The notes: generated by a model not told the origin, from the sequence alone. A stretch of DNA of 64,000 nt from Staphylotrichum longicolle (GCA_019096155.1 JAHCVI010000001.1:5580001-5644000), one strand, 5' to 3'. Shown: positions 42,501 through 53,150, counted from the first letter of the stretch. Program-made: numbers and translations.

Positions 42501-43577
42501 CCGGAACCTCGCCTCGATACTGCGCGTGGCCCCTGGCGCTACACGCGCTCTTGGCGTGCCGGTTAACGTCTCCCAGTCGTTGACAATCTCTTCCAAGATG
42601 ACAAGCTGTGTTTCCTGCGCGTTCACGGTCTTGTCGTACTTCGCCTTGAGTCCGACCCCTTCCCTGGTCAGGGTTCGATTCACATTCTCCAGGCTCTTGA
42701 TGCGCCGCTGTTGAGTGCTTCCCTCCTTTTCCAGGCCTTCCAGGTTTCTGACGAGATATCGGTTCTCTTCACCGAGCGAAGCCGTCTTCTCCTTGAGCAT
42801 CAAGGCCACCTCCTGCTCCTCTCGGATTCGTTGGTGAGCGGCGCCAAGCGCGAGGAGCGCCTCAACCTTGCCTCTCATGGCCATGTCGTAGGCATGCAAC
42901 AACCTTTCCCAACGCCCGTGGACAGTTGAGTTGGCATAATCCATATGGTGCTGAAGCAGATGGTCCGAATCCACCGTTGAGAGCATACCGCCCCGAGGCG
43001 GGACGCTAATTGCCTTGGCCAACAAGCTGATGCGTTCATCAGTCTCGAGCGACCATGGCTCATAGTCCACACTGATTTTCTGATCCGAGCTGGGGAGGTA
43101 CGGGTTCTGTCTGTACAGATCGGTGAGAACTTCGGGGTTCTGAAACCCATAAGAACGGCTACTGCTGCCGCTGGTCTTGCTAGAGATTGAGGGGGGCCGG
43201 CTAGGGAAGTCCGCGATGGCGCCGATCATGGGTTCAAGTTGATGAGCTCCAGGAAGACGAGGAGACATGGCGCCGGTCATGGTTCCAAGTCGGAGAGCAC
43301 CGGGAAGACGGGGAGAGACGGGGCTGTCGGGGCCCTCGCTGCTGCTACTCGAGATCCCATGATCAGAGAAATCCGGAGGAGCCGGGGAGAAGAGTGCTCG
43401 TATGTATGGGGATGCTTGTGGGGGTAACTGTTCCGGTGACTGTTCTGGCGACTGTTTGGGCGACTGTTCACTTGGCGCGCGAGGCTGGTCCTGATCATCG
43501 GGCGCAGAAGAACCGGTTCCTTCATCCTTTAGGTTGAGCCACAGCTGCCCTTTCTTCCCGCCACGATCTTCCGCCAT
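39549..43577 (-). CDS. 1342-residue coiled-coil protein with C-terminal membrane segments, unknown function
   Basis: Single uninterrupted frame from ATG 43577. Residues 1-200 are disordered, with repeats of SPEQ/SPKQ and two related PRLPGA segments. Residues 200-720 are dominated by heptad-rich coiled coil (for example RDLERELETERARAAD). Residues 720-1010 are helical. A Cys-rich patch (GSSCFCTLLRFLF) and then hydrophobic helices follow (SLCRVFTALTWLLFLVLI, AAFLLSLLLGLPLYLCRLL, LVSSVVTLLLVYAWLAYVAV), with an eight-Arg run between. A tether or organelle-positioning role would fit, but I recognise no family. The last 75 residues are Gly/Trp/Phe-rich and translate an A/G-rich tract, so the true C-terminus may lie earlier. 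Confidence 0.75.
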   Translation of the reverse strand: MAEDRGGKKGQLWLNLKDEGTGSSAPDDQDQPRAPSEQSPKQSPEQSPEQLPPQASPYIRALFSPAPPDFSDHGISSSSSEGPDSPVSPRLPGALRLGTMTGAMSPRLPGAHQLEPMIGAIADFPSRPPSISSKTSGSSSRSYGFQNPEVLTDLYRQNPYLPSSDQKISVDYEPWSLETDERISLLAKAISVPPRGGMLSTVDSDHLLQHHMDYANSTVHGRWERLLHAYDMAMRGKVEALLALGAAHQRIREEQEVALMLKEKTASLGEENRYLVRNLEGLEKEGSTQQRRIKSLENVNRTLTREGVGLKAKYDKTVNAQETQLVILEEIVNDWETLTGTPRARVAPGATRSIEARFRSVRDALEEARTATSAAEARHRRLREQYDSLEKATEEAADRPQSAERLSTTQLELRVRDLERELETERARAADRKGKGPAESISPPIRHQQLPSGQQTAEVERLKKEATLYRVQIEALEEAIEELEQKLAEKTVRSAHEQQEYQSNMDDIETSVKDLAATVSGAVGGIQDDARPESSADNAAESLVPERLIREIEAVQDEALQSSKAIMDEIKARIAEMAKKVSAKMAGANALHIEQAQQILEELKNMKLATDTWARDHEIMEENQGLIREQLDALQQQVQSDHQAFQEIGEQVEQQRARVETVKTLSQQSTKSEPYSSSSRQLSIYHGFRELPSGGFRAEDHELEFLQRTIQFIEEFYQNSESYGEEAAAHRLIQQLTMAITELNSVEPETPAEDLMKSLRRFMIRSVREHNIVDNTDFYLALAQYSRHLRNLLELERFTPQQSQAERDLLDQIEKRIVNAAKLQDAQTQLIKECEAHRAQQGPRPLTSSQSEDLFRLCSSLLETMGGRWSGSTPTSQEGAAAINQLITKIQEMAPDPRQAEGRWRVQNGIKALKPRLVELEEDVCRIKAMADSAHARVDAFVKLNERGFGMKDEDMDPVYHASLKRRETRLRREEEYTQVRLTELSDAQAASEAFLVRDAAADRHRAEQLLTKTLFQIQASGVPGQHGGSSCFCTLLRFLFPRIYYSTVTGGCCASGKPPPPTSSPSHNPREVVASCQGHHGHGALASSSPLWTSLCRVFTALTWLLFLVLIQPYNLRATAAFLLSLLLGLPLYLCRLLTYHTRALVRSARRRRRRRHVDDDDDEPKPQLQTPLPPTTPRFEPLRIPPASTLVSSVVTLLLVYAWLAYVAVVAERRIWVGPNDWRYAYVLDVTSGRPLSYAAWSPARVDWRLVYDPAWDWFAGAVHSLFEWERGAVGWGWGGRVLERGGEGSEGDGGAVGGLVVGGRDRRGLIIGFFFFLFFFFSFFLWVLVLFDFVVAVRR
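39593..39633. repeat. A-rich simple sequence tract
   Basis: Runs of A broken by single Gs on the plus strand. It lies inside the last codons of the coiled-coil gene frame and makes an implausible Phe-rich tail there. Confidence 0.7.
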
Positions 43578-44665
43578 TGGTTCGGCTTAGCGTGGATGAG
43601 GGGGGATCGTGTGTTGTGTGTGATAGCTTGACGGGCTTCGAGCAGACGTTGATACGCTTGAAACGTTGATGTGTTCGTGTACCGGCGAGTGGTGATCAGA
43701 TTCGAAACTTCGAATCGAAGCCTGCGTTCTGAGCATGACTCGAAAATGTATGAGCAGAGGAGATGGCGAGCACAATGAAAGAAGGAGCCCTTTGTCCAAA
43801 AACACTGCTGGTAGCTATGCCAATAGCCACACAAAGACGTTTGCGTCAAGATGCCGTTTCCGGTATGGGCGTATTCCCAAACATTTGAACAAAGGCTCCA
43901 TGCCATAGGTGTGGGTTGGCCACCTTTCCATCATCGCATGGACACAGCCTCGCACTCCCGGGCATCTGTTAATAGAACTTAACATCTTCCACAGTAGAAT
44001 GACCTGCCGGCGCGGAGACTGTGGACTACCTGAAGGCGATGGCGCACTGTTGCTCAGCATCCCGCTTTCATGTGTGGCATGCGCCATTGTTTGTTTGTCT
44101 GTCACCAGCCAGGGATGACATACCAAACTCACTGCTTCCCGCCGCTCACTCCACATTGGAAGAGGAGCTCACTGGGTTTTGAAGTCGGCCGCAGCTCCCA
44201 TGCACTCGTCGATACCCTCTTCTGCCTTGATGGACGCGGCTAATCAAGCAAATCGCGAAAGAGGTTGGGGTTCCCTTCATGTCCTCAGATGTCAGTTCCG
44301 CCCCACTGACCCGGGCATACACACCGACAAGCTGTCTTGGAACCTGCCTTGCCTGCGAAGCATGCATCATCATACCCTCGCTGGAAATTCAGACAGCTCT
44401 ACAAAGCAACAGGTAGCTAGGCCCTGGCAAAAGCCCTAGAGTACAACATCCGTAACGAGCAGTGTAATTCTTCGTCCTCATGCGAGGCAACAGTATCGTT
44501 GGGAGACCAGAGGACCTAGGCCGTCTCTATCAACTTCGTCTGTCTCGCCCTTCCGTCAACAGTTGGGATGGCTCACTTCCCTTTCGTGGTGGTATAGCAC
44601 TGGCGAGATTGATGAAGGCTAATTGGATGATGGTCTAGTGTGAAAGTAAGACGCAGCTGCCGGCA
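43578..44665. other. Intergenic, upstream of the coiled-coil gene
   Basis: About 1.1 kb between two same-strand genes. No gene, repeat or clear promoter motif seen. Confidence 0.45.
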
Positions 44666-46087
44666 TTAGCTATACCAGCCACGGGCGCCCGGACCTTGTT
44701 GTGCCTCCTCCTCTCTGCTCGGGATCATGGGCTCCTTGATGTCAAATGCGTCAATGATGTCCCTCCACGTGGCCATGTCGATGGACATGATGGCTTGATG
44801 TCGCATGGCGGCCTTGGAACGATTCACTTCTCCTGACGGATCTTTCCGAACAGGCTCTGTTGTTTGCGTTAGCCTTGCTCTGCCCCTTGTTGGTCGGAAC
44901 CACATACCTATAGCTGGGAGGTCGTCATCGTCAAAGTCAAGCTTGACGCTCCCTTCGCGAATCAAGAAGCTGACATAAAACATGTTTTCGACCGTCTGCC
45001 CAAACGAATGGGGGTTGACAACAAACCGAACCAGGTCAATGCCTCCAGTCGACCGCAGGGCGTGGCGATCCATTAGCGCCTTCTGCTCCTCAGGCGAGGG
45101 GTCCTCGTCAAACGCGTCCAACGCAACCTCCACCGCATCTTGAGCTGCTTGCTGGGCTGCTTCCAATTGGACATGGATTTTTTTGCAGATGGAGGGCAGA
45201 TCATTCTTGTTTGACTTTTTGAGATCTTCCGCCCTCAGTTCCTCTGGACGCACCTCCTGGAGGCTATTAACCTTGAAGGGTGCTGAACGCTTGGTAATTT
45301 TCCGGGCTTTTTTCTCAATCGAAAGGGGGCCGAGCAGGAACCCAGGAAGGGCAGGCCGGCGGACGGCAGGGACGCAGGCGAACCGGCCCAGATGGGCCCA
45401 GTTCAACATGTCGCCTTCGTCACCCATACCGTCCTCATCGTCGCTGCCCAGTGCGCCGCGGGCCGGTTGCCTCCTCCTTCGCTGCGTGCTGGACAGCTCG
45501 CCCGCTTCGTCGTCCTCGATGCCGCGGCCCTGGAGCATGTAGGTGATGCATTTCGAGACGAACTCATCAACGTCGACACCGTTCCCGACATTGCCCGACG
45601 TCAGACGCTGCATCCGGCGGGCAGAGAGATCAGCGGCGATCACGAGACCGCGGGAATCGATGGCCGCCTCGGCGGTTTGCTTGACAGTCTTGATGATGCG
45701 GTCCGACTGGTTCAGGTAGTCGAGCAGGGCCTTGGGGTCTGCCTGCATGTACTCGTCTGGGTTCTCGCGCATCTGCCGCTGCATCTCGCGAAGACTCTGC
45801 TGAATCTCCCTGCGCTGTTGCATGGACTGCGCCGGATCGTAGTCCTCGACATCGCTCTCGTCTTCACCCTCTGGAGAGGGATCTCGCGTCCTGCGTCGGC
45901 TGGCAGCCGGTTCGCTCCCAATATCTGATGTACGCTTCCTCGCAGAGGTCTCGGAAGTGCCCGAGGCACCGGAACCGCCGCGGACTGCAAGGCTCTGGCG
46001 GTTGTCCATTTCTGCCGAGACGGGCGAAAGCGGATTTCGCGTCGCGTTGGCTGAACGGCGCGAGGGCGTCGGGTTGGTCATGAGCAT
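44666..46087 (-). CDS. NSE4: Nse4, kleisin subunit of the Smc5/6 complex
   Basis: Exons in transcription order: 46087-44908 and 44856-44666; 1371 nt, 456 residues. Start at the first ATG, 46087 (MLMTNPTPSRRSAN). Nse4 bridges the Smc5 and Smc6 heads in DNA repair. After a disordered, acidic N-terminus comes the Nse4 domain (IQQSLREMQRQMRENPDEY, LLDYLNQSDRIIKTVKQTAEA, LSARRMQRL, FVSKCITYML). The middle has FLLGPLSIEKK, and the C-terminal winged helix has VRFVVNPHSFGQTVENMFYV, MRHQAIMSID, FDIKEPMIPSREEE. The intron at 44857-44907 is 51 nt with GTATGT, CTAAC and CAG; it is a multiple of three and has no stop, so reading through would add 17 residues. Splicing better fits the family (PAIEPVRKDPSGEV). 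Confidence 0.9.
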   Translation of the reverse strand: MLMTNPTPSRRSANATRNPLSPVSAEMDNRQSLAVRGGSGASGTSETSARKRTSDIGSEPAASRRRTRDPSPEGEDESDVEDYDPAQSMQQRREIQQSLREMQRQMRENPDEYMQADPKALLDYLNQSDRIIKTVKQTAEAAIDSRGLVIAADLSARRMQRLTSGNVGNGVDVDEFVSKCITYMLQGRGIEDDEAGELSSTQRRRRQPARGALGSDDEDGMGDEGDMLNWAHLGRFACVPAVRRPALPGFLLGPLSIEKKARKITKRSAPFKVNSLQEVRPEELRAEDLKKSNKNDLPSICKKIHVQLEAAQQAAQDAVEVALDAFDEDPSPEEQKALMDRHALRSTGGIDLVRFVVNPHSFGQTVENMFYVSFLIREGSVKLDFDDDDLPAIGMWFRPTRGRARLTQTTEPVRKDPSGEVNRSKAAMRHQAIMSIDMATWRDIIDAFDIKEPMIPSREEEAQQGPGARGWYS

Positions 46088-46582
46088 GCGCTGCTGTGAT
46101 CTCACAAGTGGCAGTTGATTCGATCGGTGGTAAAACTGGGTTTGGAATGGCGCAGTCGGTTTCCGCTTTGTTTGTTGTCAGTGATGGCCTTGCCCTTGCA
46201 CTTTTCTTGCCTTGTTGGAGTGTCTAATCGGAAGGGAGGGGCCAGGCTTTCCGTTCCAGGATGTCGCGTTGATTGATTTTGGGGACGCGACTGCGGGCGG
46301 TCCCTGAGCAGACCAAATGGCCCCGGGACCCACCACAGCAGGCACGGCGGGGCACTCGTTCGGGACGGTGGGGCTGGAACAAGGCCCAGCTCTGCGGGGA
46401 ACCCCACTGAGTGACAGCACTGACAGGGTCGTCTGCTGTGCTATGTCACCTGGGCTGGCTTGATCTCAGTGGATGGAAGCTCTTGCGCGACTCGGAACTT
46501 TTGATGTGTCCAAACTTCAACTTTTCAACAACAGCTTCGCGAAAATCGCTCCATCGGCGCGCTGCGTGATTTACTCGCCGCC
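46088..46582. other. Divergent promoter, NSE4 and VPS34
   Basis: 495 bp between the two ATGs. Nothing else supported. Confidence 0.5.
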
Positions 46583-49450
46583 ATGGAGCCCTTTTCGTTT
46601 GCCAGCTCCGACTCGTTGGATTATCCCGTCAGCATCCGCATGTAGGTTCTGTCTGTCCTGGTCCCCCGTCGCCTGAGAACACAGACCGCGCGACTGAGAA
46701 TCCGAGACTGACTCGAACCATCTCCAGCATCAACCTCGAGGGTGCCGAGCCACCACTTCAGTTTTCCACGCTCCTCGAGCACCCAGAACTCCGACATATT
46801 GGATCCAACCAAAGGTACTGTTCTGTTTACTCCCAACCAGATGGCCAGAGACCATGGCTGACCCGTGCGCACTCCTTCCAGTCCCCACTCAGACCTCTAC
46901 ATCACGGCCCAGGTCTGGGCCGGGTCCAAGCCCCTGACGGTTCCAGTCCAGACGGCATACAAGTCCTTCCGAACTGAGAGGAGATGGAACGAGTGGCTCA
47001 CGCTTCCCGTCACGTATGCCACCCTGCCCCAGAATTCTCGGCTCGCCATCACCATTTGGGACTTGTCACCCAGTGGAGGAGAGGGCGCCCAGGGGCACGC
47101 CGTTCCCTTTGGAGGGACAACCCTTGCGCTGTTTGACAAGGACAACCAGCTTCACAAGGGTCGCCAAAAATGCCATGTCTACAGGCACAGGCGGGCCGAC
47201 GGCAACGACGACACGCAAACTCCTGCAGCCCTCCCGAAGAAAAAGGCCAGGAAAGGGGCATCGGATGAAACAGAGGTTGACGAATTAGACCGAATGGAAA
47301 AACTGTTCAAGAAGCATGAGATGGGCGAGATCCCCCGTGTCGACTGGCTTGACCAGCTCGTCTTCCGTGGCTTCGAGAAGCGCGGCCTGCAGTCCGCCAA
47401 GTCATCCATGAAAGCCGCCCAACAACAGAAAGCCGCACAAGCCAACACCTCAAAGACCCCCGATGATGCCAGCTCTACTCCAGAACCCTCCGCTTTCCTG
47501 CTCAACGTCGAACTACCGAGATTCGACTTCCCAGTCGTCTTTGCCGACCACGAATACCCGCCTCCACCCGTCTCGTCGTATCTGCATCCATCGTCCTCCC
47601 AGTCAAACATCATCCTGAAACCGCCACCAGAAGTCCAGCTTGGCCCCGGTATCAATGCGGTCGATGATGACGAGGGTTATGGCGGCCGCTTGATCCAGGT
47701 CTACGACCCAGAGGTGGCGGCAAAGGATAACCCTGCCGAGAGCAAGCACCGGAGGCTCGTCCGCGGTCAACACCGCAATGGCATCCTAGACAAGGACTTG
47801 AAACCGAACGCCAAGGTCCGGGACGAGCTGAACATGATAATGGGATATTCGCCAACTCACCCGCTGTCACCAGAGGAGAAGGACCTCATCTGGAAGTTCC
47901 GTCACCATTTGACCCGCAACAAAAAGGCGCTCACCAAATTTGCCAAGTCTGTCAACTGGCAGGATCAGGCAGAATCTAGACAGGCTGCCCAGATTCTCAG
48001 CAAATGGACGGATATTGATGTCGACGACGCGCTCGAACTCCTCGGGCCTACGTTTGATAACTCCGCGGTGAGGGCCTTTGCCGTTGACCGCTTGCGCAAG
48101 GCCGACGACCAAGAGCTACTGCTGTATCTGCTGCAGCTGGTACAAGCTCTCAAATATGAACATATCTCGCCACAGCCTGGCCATGAGGTGACACAGGACT
48201 CATCGCTGGCCCGCTTCCTGATCTCAAAAGCCGCCAACAGCTTCACACTTGGCAACTACTTTTGGTGGTACGTCATGGTCGAGTGTGATGACAAGTCGCA
48301 GGATCAAGGACCGGACAACCAGGCCATCTACGGCAAGGTAGCCTACGACTTCATGACGGAGCTGGTCAAGCAGCCAGGTGGCGAGGAGACGCGAAAGACA
48401 CTGCGAAGGCAGGCCGAGTGGATCTCGATCCTGTCCAAGATATCTGGAGAGATCAAAGAGTCGAATGAATCCATCGCCAAGCGTACAGAGCGAGTGAAGC
48501 ACTTCTTGGCCGATCCCAAGAATGAGCTTGTCACCATTGACCCGCCACTTCCGCTGCCTCTCGACCCATCGGTCGAAATCATCGGCGTCGTGCCCGAAGA
48601 GACTGTGGTCTTCAAGTCTTCGCTACATCCGATCAAGGTTTCGTTTAAGACGACCTCCGGGCGGAAGTATCCCATACTCTTCAAGACCGGCGATGACCTG
48701 CGTCAGGACCAGCTGGTGATTCAAATCATCACGCTGATGGATGATCTACTCCGCAAGGAGAACCTTGATCTCAAACTCTCGCCATACAAGATTCTGGCAA
48801 CCAGCACTAGCGCGGGCTTGTCGCAGTTCGTCCACTCGATGAGCTTCCAGGGCATTGCCTCCAAATACCGCAACAATCCGGCTCTAGCCTACCTCAAGCA
48901 AAACAATCCCGATGCTCAGGGTCCCATGGGCCTGCGAAAGGAGACACTGGACACGTTCGTCAAATCCTGCGCTGGTTACTGTGTCATCACCTACATTCTC
49001 GGCGTCGGCGATAGACATCTCGACAACCTCCTCCTCGCTCCCGACGGGCACTTCTTCCACGCGGACTTTGGGTACATTTTGGGCCGCGATCCGAAACCGT
49101 TTGCCCCGGCCATGAAACTCTCCAAGGAGATGGTGGACTGCATGGGGCGGGCCAACTCGGAGCACTACCGCCAGTTTAAGCAGTACTGTTTCCTGGCGTA
49201 CAGCGCGCTTCGCAAGAACTGCAATCTGATTCTCAACCTGTTCACTTTGATGGCGAACGCGAACATCCCGGACATCAAGCTCGAACCGGACAAGGCGGCG
49301 CTCAAGGTCAAGGAGCGCTTCCACTTGGAGTTGAGTGAAGAGGATGACGCCATTCGGCATCTGGAGAGGATCATGGACGACAACCTCAACGCATTGGTGC
49401 CTGTTGTGATTGACAAACTGCACGAGCTGGTACAAGCCTTTCGTGCATAA
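46583..49450 (+). CDS. VPS34: Vps34, class III phosphatidylinositol 3-kinase
   Basis: Exons are 46583-46641, 46728-46814 and 46882-49450; 2715 nt, 904 residues. Vps34 makes PI3P for autophagy and endosome sorting, with Vps15 and Atg6. The C2 domain (to about residue 170) holds LLEHPELRHIGSNQ, YITAQVWAGSKPLTVPVQT and LPQNSRLAITIWDLS. An acidic/Gln insert follows. The helical PIK domain is about 330-540 (DKDLKPN, EEKDLIWKFRHHL). The kinase domain has FKTGDDLRQDQLVIQ, the catalytic loop GVGDRHLDNLLL near residue 757 and the activation segment HADFGYILG. It ends with the usual amphipathic helix, DKLHELVQAFRA. The two small 5' exons encode the conserved N-terminus and are easily lost in automatic models. 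Confidence 0.95.
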
Positions 49451-49638
49451 GATGTTCTGTGGGATTTTGTTTTTGGGCGTCTTTGAAGCTTGGATACACG
49501 GGTAATCCATGGGCCTTGACTGATATATGGCAAACATGGGACGGAGTTCGAGGTAGCTCACGTGGGTGGATTATACGCGGCATCTATGGCTTTGGTTGCT
49601 ATGATACAGGTAGAGAATTGGAATCTCCGTCACGCTGC

Positions 49639-50964
49639 TCATGTTTCTCCAAAAACAAACAGGCCCTTCCCGCTCCGGAAGCCCTGCAAAGTGCCCTGGA
49701 CAGCCTCCTTGAGCACCTTCTCTTCGGTGTCCCAGTTCCACTCGACCTCCTGGAACGGCGCCTCCTTGAACTTGCCCTCCCGCATCAGATCCAGAATCTC
49801 GTTCACCGTGTTGCGCTTCTCAAGCGGGTTCTCCTTGCCCCACTCGCTGAGCCAGAAGCCCTCAAACCTCAACCGCTTGAAGATCTGCGGCCCCGTCGGG
49901 AAGGGGAAGCTCTGCCTCGACATGCCGCCATACGTGACCATGCAGCCCTTGGGGCTCAGCGCCTTGACCATGGCCGACGCCGACTTGCCCCCGACGCAGT
50001 TCAGGCCCAGCAGCACCGGCTCCTTGCCGCCGCGCGTCCACTCCTCCTTCAGGCGCGCGCCAAACGACCGGTCCAGGAACTCGGCCTCGGTCACGACCAC
50101 GGTCGCGCCCAGCCCGCGCAGCTCCTCCTTGAGCGCCTCCGTCTCCTCGGGCGTCGCCCGCTCGCGCACCACGTTGATGCTCCGCAGGCCCCACAGCCGG
50201 CCCAGCTGGATCGCCGACCGCCCGACCCCGCTGTTGGCGCCGTTCTGGACGAACCACGCGCCGCCGGCCATGCCCTCCCCGCGCGCGAAGCTCTTCACGC
50301 TCACGTCGACGAGGTCGACGTAGTCCTTGAGCATGCGGTACGCGCTGCACGGGTTGACGCTCACCGTCGCGACCTGCTTGGCGCTGAGCCCTTCTTTCCC
50401 CTTCTCCTCCCCGCCCACCTTGAAGAGCGCCTTGTCCGCGTTCTCGACCAGCGCGTGCGTCCGGAAGGTGCCGAACCCGGTCGTCGCGGGGATGACCCAG
50501 TCGCCGCGGCGCAGGGTGGCGACGTGCCCGCCGACGGCGACGACCTCGAAGCAGCCCTCGTTGCCGGGCACGGCGGCGGGCTCGGGCGTGCCCAGGAGCT
50601 GGGAGAAGGGCGGCTTCGCGCCGTAGGTGCCCTGGATGGTGTTGACGTCGGCCGGGTTGACGGGGGCGGCGAGGGTGCGGAGGAGGACGGCGCCGTCGGG
50701 CAGGGAGGGCGAGATGGAGTGGGTGTGGAGGGAGAGGACGTCGGCGGGCTCGCCGAAGCGGGAGAAGACGAGGGTCTTGGCTTGGGTGTAGCCGTAGGGG
50801 CCGGATTTGTAGCGGCGGCCTGTTGGGGTGGGGGTGGTGGTGGTGTTGTGGTGGAGGATGGATGGGGAGAGCGCGGCGGCGCGGCGGGGACGGAGCAGGT
50901 GGCGGGCGGTGCTGGGGCCGAGGCCCAGGCGGAGGGAGGATTGGGGAGCGAGGACGGACGCCAT
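49639..50964 (-). CDS. ETR1: Mitochondrial trans-2-enoyl reductase Etr1/MECR
   Basis: Single exon, 441 residues. The enzyme performs the last step of mitochondrial type II fatty-acid synthesis, which feeds lipoic acid formation and respiration. The presequence is MASVLAPQSSLRLGLGPSTA plus an Arg-rich stretch. The medium-chain dehydrogenase fold has AAPVNPADVNTIQGTYG (catalytic Tyr), the NADPH site NGANSGVGRSAIQLGRLWG, NCVGGKSASAMVK and the substrate block FEGFWLSEW. The zinc ligands of alcohol dehydrogenases are absent, as in Etr1. It is convergent with VPS34; stops are about 190 bp apart. Confidence 0.93.
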   Translation of the reverse strand: MASVLAPQSSLRLGLGPSTARHLLRPRRAAALSPSILHHNTTTTPTPTGRRYKSGPYGYTQAKTLVFSRFGEPADVLSLHTHSISPSLPDGAVLLRTLAAPVNPADVNTIQGTYGAKPPFSQLLGTPEPAAVPGNEGCFEVVAVGGHVATLRRGDWVIPATTGFGTFRTHALVENADKALFKVGGEEKGKEGLSAKQVATVSVNPCSAYRMLKDYVDLVDVSVKSFARGEGMAGGAWFVQNGANSGVGRSAIQLGRLWGLRSINVVRERATPEETEALKEELRGLGATVVVTEAEFLDRSFGARLKEEWTRGGKEPVLLGLNCVGGKSASAMVKALSPKGCMVTYGGMSRQSFPFPTGPQIFKRLRFEGFWLSEWGKENPLEKRNTVNEILDLMREGKFKEAPFQEVEWNWDTEEKVLKEAVQGTLQGFRSGKGLFVFGET

Positions 50965-52307
50965 CTTTCAATGTTGGCCCGGTGGTCGTTCGGGCTCCGT
51001 GAGGGTGTAAAGAGAGGTGAGCTCGGAGCGGTTCGGGTCGAGTGGGACACGGACCGAGAGCCGGGATTGAAGTTGCGCGGCGGAGCTCAGCGCTGGAGCC
51101 GTCGCTCAGGGAACAGGCCTGCTGCTTTCCTCAAGGGAGGTATTGTAGTTCCCAGCTCAACTGGAACCACCGATGCCCAAGTTAGCGGTTGCAGACAAGG
51201 AGAGTTTTAACAGAAAACAACAAAAACTCCTAAACCACATCCGCGGGTCGATTTTCGTGATTGGATCCGGTCGCCCGTCAGTGGTATGACGTCTGAGCTC
51301 CACCTGAGCTTCGACCAATCAAAAGGCCTATTGGAGCTTCGGAGGTCGAGCTCGAGAGCCTCGAGGTCCCTGACCTGGCATGGTGCAACTCAGGGAGACG
51401 AGGTGGCCATGCCGCCAATGATGAGGCTAAACGGGGTAGGATATGGAAACAAAATTTGTGTTGCTTTCAAAGCTTGCGGTCCAGTCACCATTGTCGCAGT
51501 TCACATCGACCAGCTTTCTAAGGAGTGATAACCCATTCACAAGACGGCCAATGATTCCGGATTCGGACTACACTTCGACTGCCAAAATCTTGTATTCTTG
51601 TCCCAGCAGACCATCAAGCCCTTCTCCTTTTGCGAGCCACAAATGTGGCAGGCTGATAGAAACGATAAAAGAAAAACTAGCCGTAAGCTCAGGCAAAGTG
51701 TGTATGTAGTGAGTCGTAAGGTGTGGCGCATAACAAAGCGTCAAACAATAGGGTGTCCTCCCGCTTCCCTTTCTCTTCCACCTCCAACAAAGTCTGTCCT
51801 CGGGGTGTATGCTGATTATAAGATGTGTGACGGAGAAGCCAAAGCGCGCCCCGCTGTTGTTCCCATCCTTTGCAAGGGTTGCAGAAGGTGGGACTGAAGA
51901 GGACAATCACCAGTGCTAAGCACGAGTGCCGCCGGTATTCTCAAACATAAAGAAAAGGTTAAAGACAGACAGATCTGGCGTTTGGGCACGCTGCAAAAGC
52001 AGGCGGCCAAAGGACATAAAACATCTCGGGGTACCACAACAACAGCTACGAAACATATGGGGGAATAAAGCAAAGAAACTTTTCATCAGAAAATGCCGTT
52101 CTCGTGAAAAAAAGAAAAGAAGAAAAACGAGTTGGGTATCTTGCGTCTGCAATTCAACGACACTCCTTCAGCTGCCGCCCGTTTGGGGGGGGCAGTGACC
52201 CCCTGTTACCATGGCACAACCCATCTTCATGTCTGCTAGTCGTTGACCAAACCGCTTTGGGGTTTAGATAGCACGACATCGAGACAGCCGCCGTCGGTGA
52301 ACCCTTG
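50965..52307. other. Intergenic, upstream of ETR1
   Basis: About 1.3 kb, no supportable gene. Contains A-rich patches near 52090-52130. Confidence 0.45.
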
Positions 52308-53150
52308 CTATTTGATGTTCTTGAACAAGTCGTTCCCAAAGGTATTGTCTGGTTGGATGCCCAATTTCGAGTTCAGCTCGCTCAGCTCTGGGATCATGGG
52401 GGGCGGCGGGCCCATCGGTTTCTTCTCGTCCGTGGCGGGCGGCGAAAGGGGCATGGCGGTCTTGTTGTTGTTGGCGGTGGTGTTAGAGGAGCTGTCATTG
52501 CTTCGTAACCGGCCAAACCAGCCACTCGATCGCTTTGCCTTCCGCGAGTCGACGACGCTGCTGCCGCCGCGACTTTGCGGTCGCCCATTCTGGCTCGTCT
52601 CGTCCCCATTGGCGTACGCCGTGTTCAACAGACCCCGACTGAACAGGCGCCGGATGCTTCCGGGCCGGTTTGACAGCGTGGGGGACGCAGGACCATCCTC
52701 GGCGCGTCTCTTGGAGCCTGCGATGGAGACGCTCGACAGCTGGGAGTTGGGTGATGCGGCCTTCGGTTTGCCGCTGGTCGCCCCGGTCCCTTCCTGCGGC
52801 TGTTGCGCAACCGCGGGCGTGTCTGGCGGGGCGGGCTCTGCCTCCTCTTGTATCGGCGAGGGCAGCGGAGGGGGGATGTCGGTACCCTCGGTCAAGGAGC
52901 CGAACTTGAAATCGAGCGCGGGAAGCTCGAACCGCTTGGCCGGAGTTGGACCCGAAGGCGCGGCGGTGGTATTGTTAGTGGGCGGCGGCATTGCTGGGCC
53001 GGAAAGACGCGTCGAAATCAGGGTAGACCGTCGAGTAATGGCGCGCGCAATTGGTCTCAGCAGCCGGTAGGGACTGAGAGGAGGGGAAAAGAGGGAATCG
53101 TGGCGCGGCAGCCAGTGGAATCCAGGATCGTCCGAGCGTCGGGCAACCAT
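52308..53150 (-). CDS. Disordered fungal protein of unknown function
   Basis: Open frame of 280 residues from ATG 53150. A second in-frame ATG at 52991 (MPPPTNNTTAAPSG) may be the real start, because family-like sequence begins just after it. Low-complexity Pro/Ser/Thr composition surrounds short ordered motifs: RFELPALDFKFGSLTEGTDI, KRRAEDGPASPTLS, RPGSIRRLFSRGLLNTAY, KRSSGWFGRL and a C-terminal block (PPPPMIPELSELNSKLGI, NDLFKNIK). Similar arrangements occur in hypothetical proteins of filamentous ascomycetes; no function is known to me. Several SP and RRxS sites suggest phosphorylation. Confidence 0.7.
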   Translation of the reverse strand: MVARRSDDPGFHWLPRHDSLFSPPLSPYRLLRPIARAITRRSTLISTRLSGPAMPPPTNNTTAAPSGPTPAKRFELPALDFKFGSLTEGTDIPPPLPSPIQEEAEPAPPDTPAVAQQPQEGTGATSGKPKAASPNSQLSSVSIAGSKRRAEDGPASPTLSNRPGSIRRLFSRGLLNTAYANGDETSQNGRPQSRGGSSVVDSRKAKRSSGWFGRLRSNDSSSNTTANNNKTAMPLSPPATDEKKPMGPPPPMIPELSELNSKLGIQPDNTFGNDLFKNIK

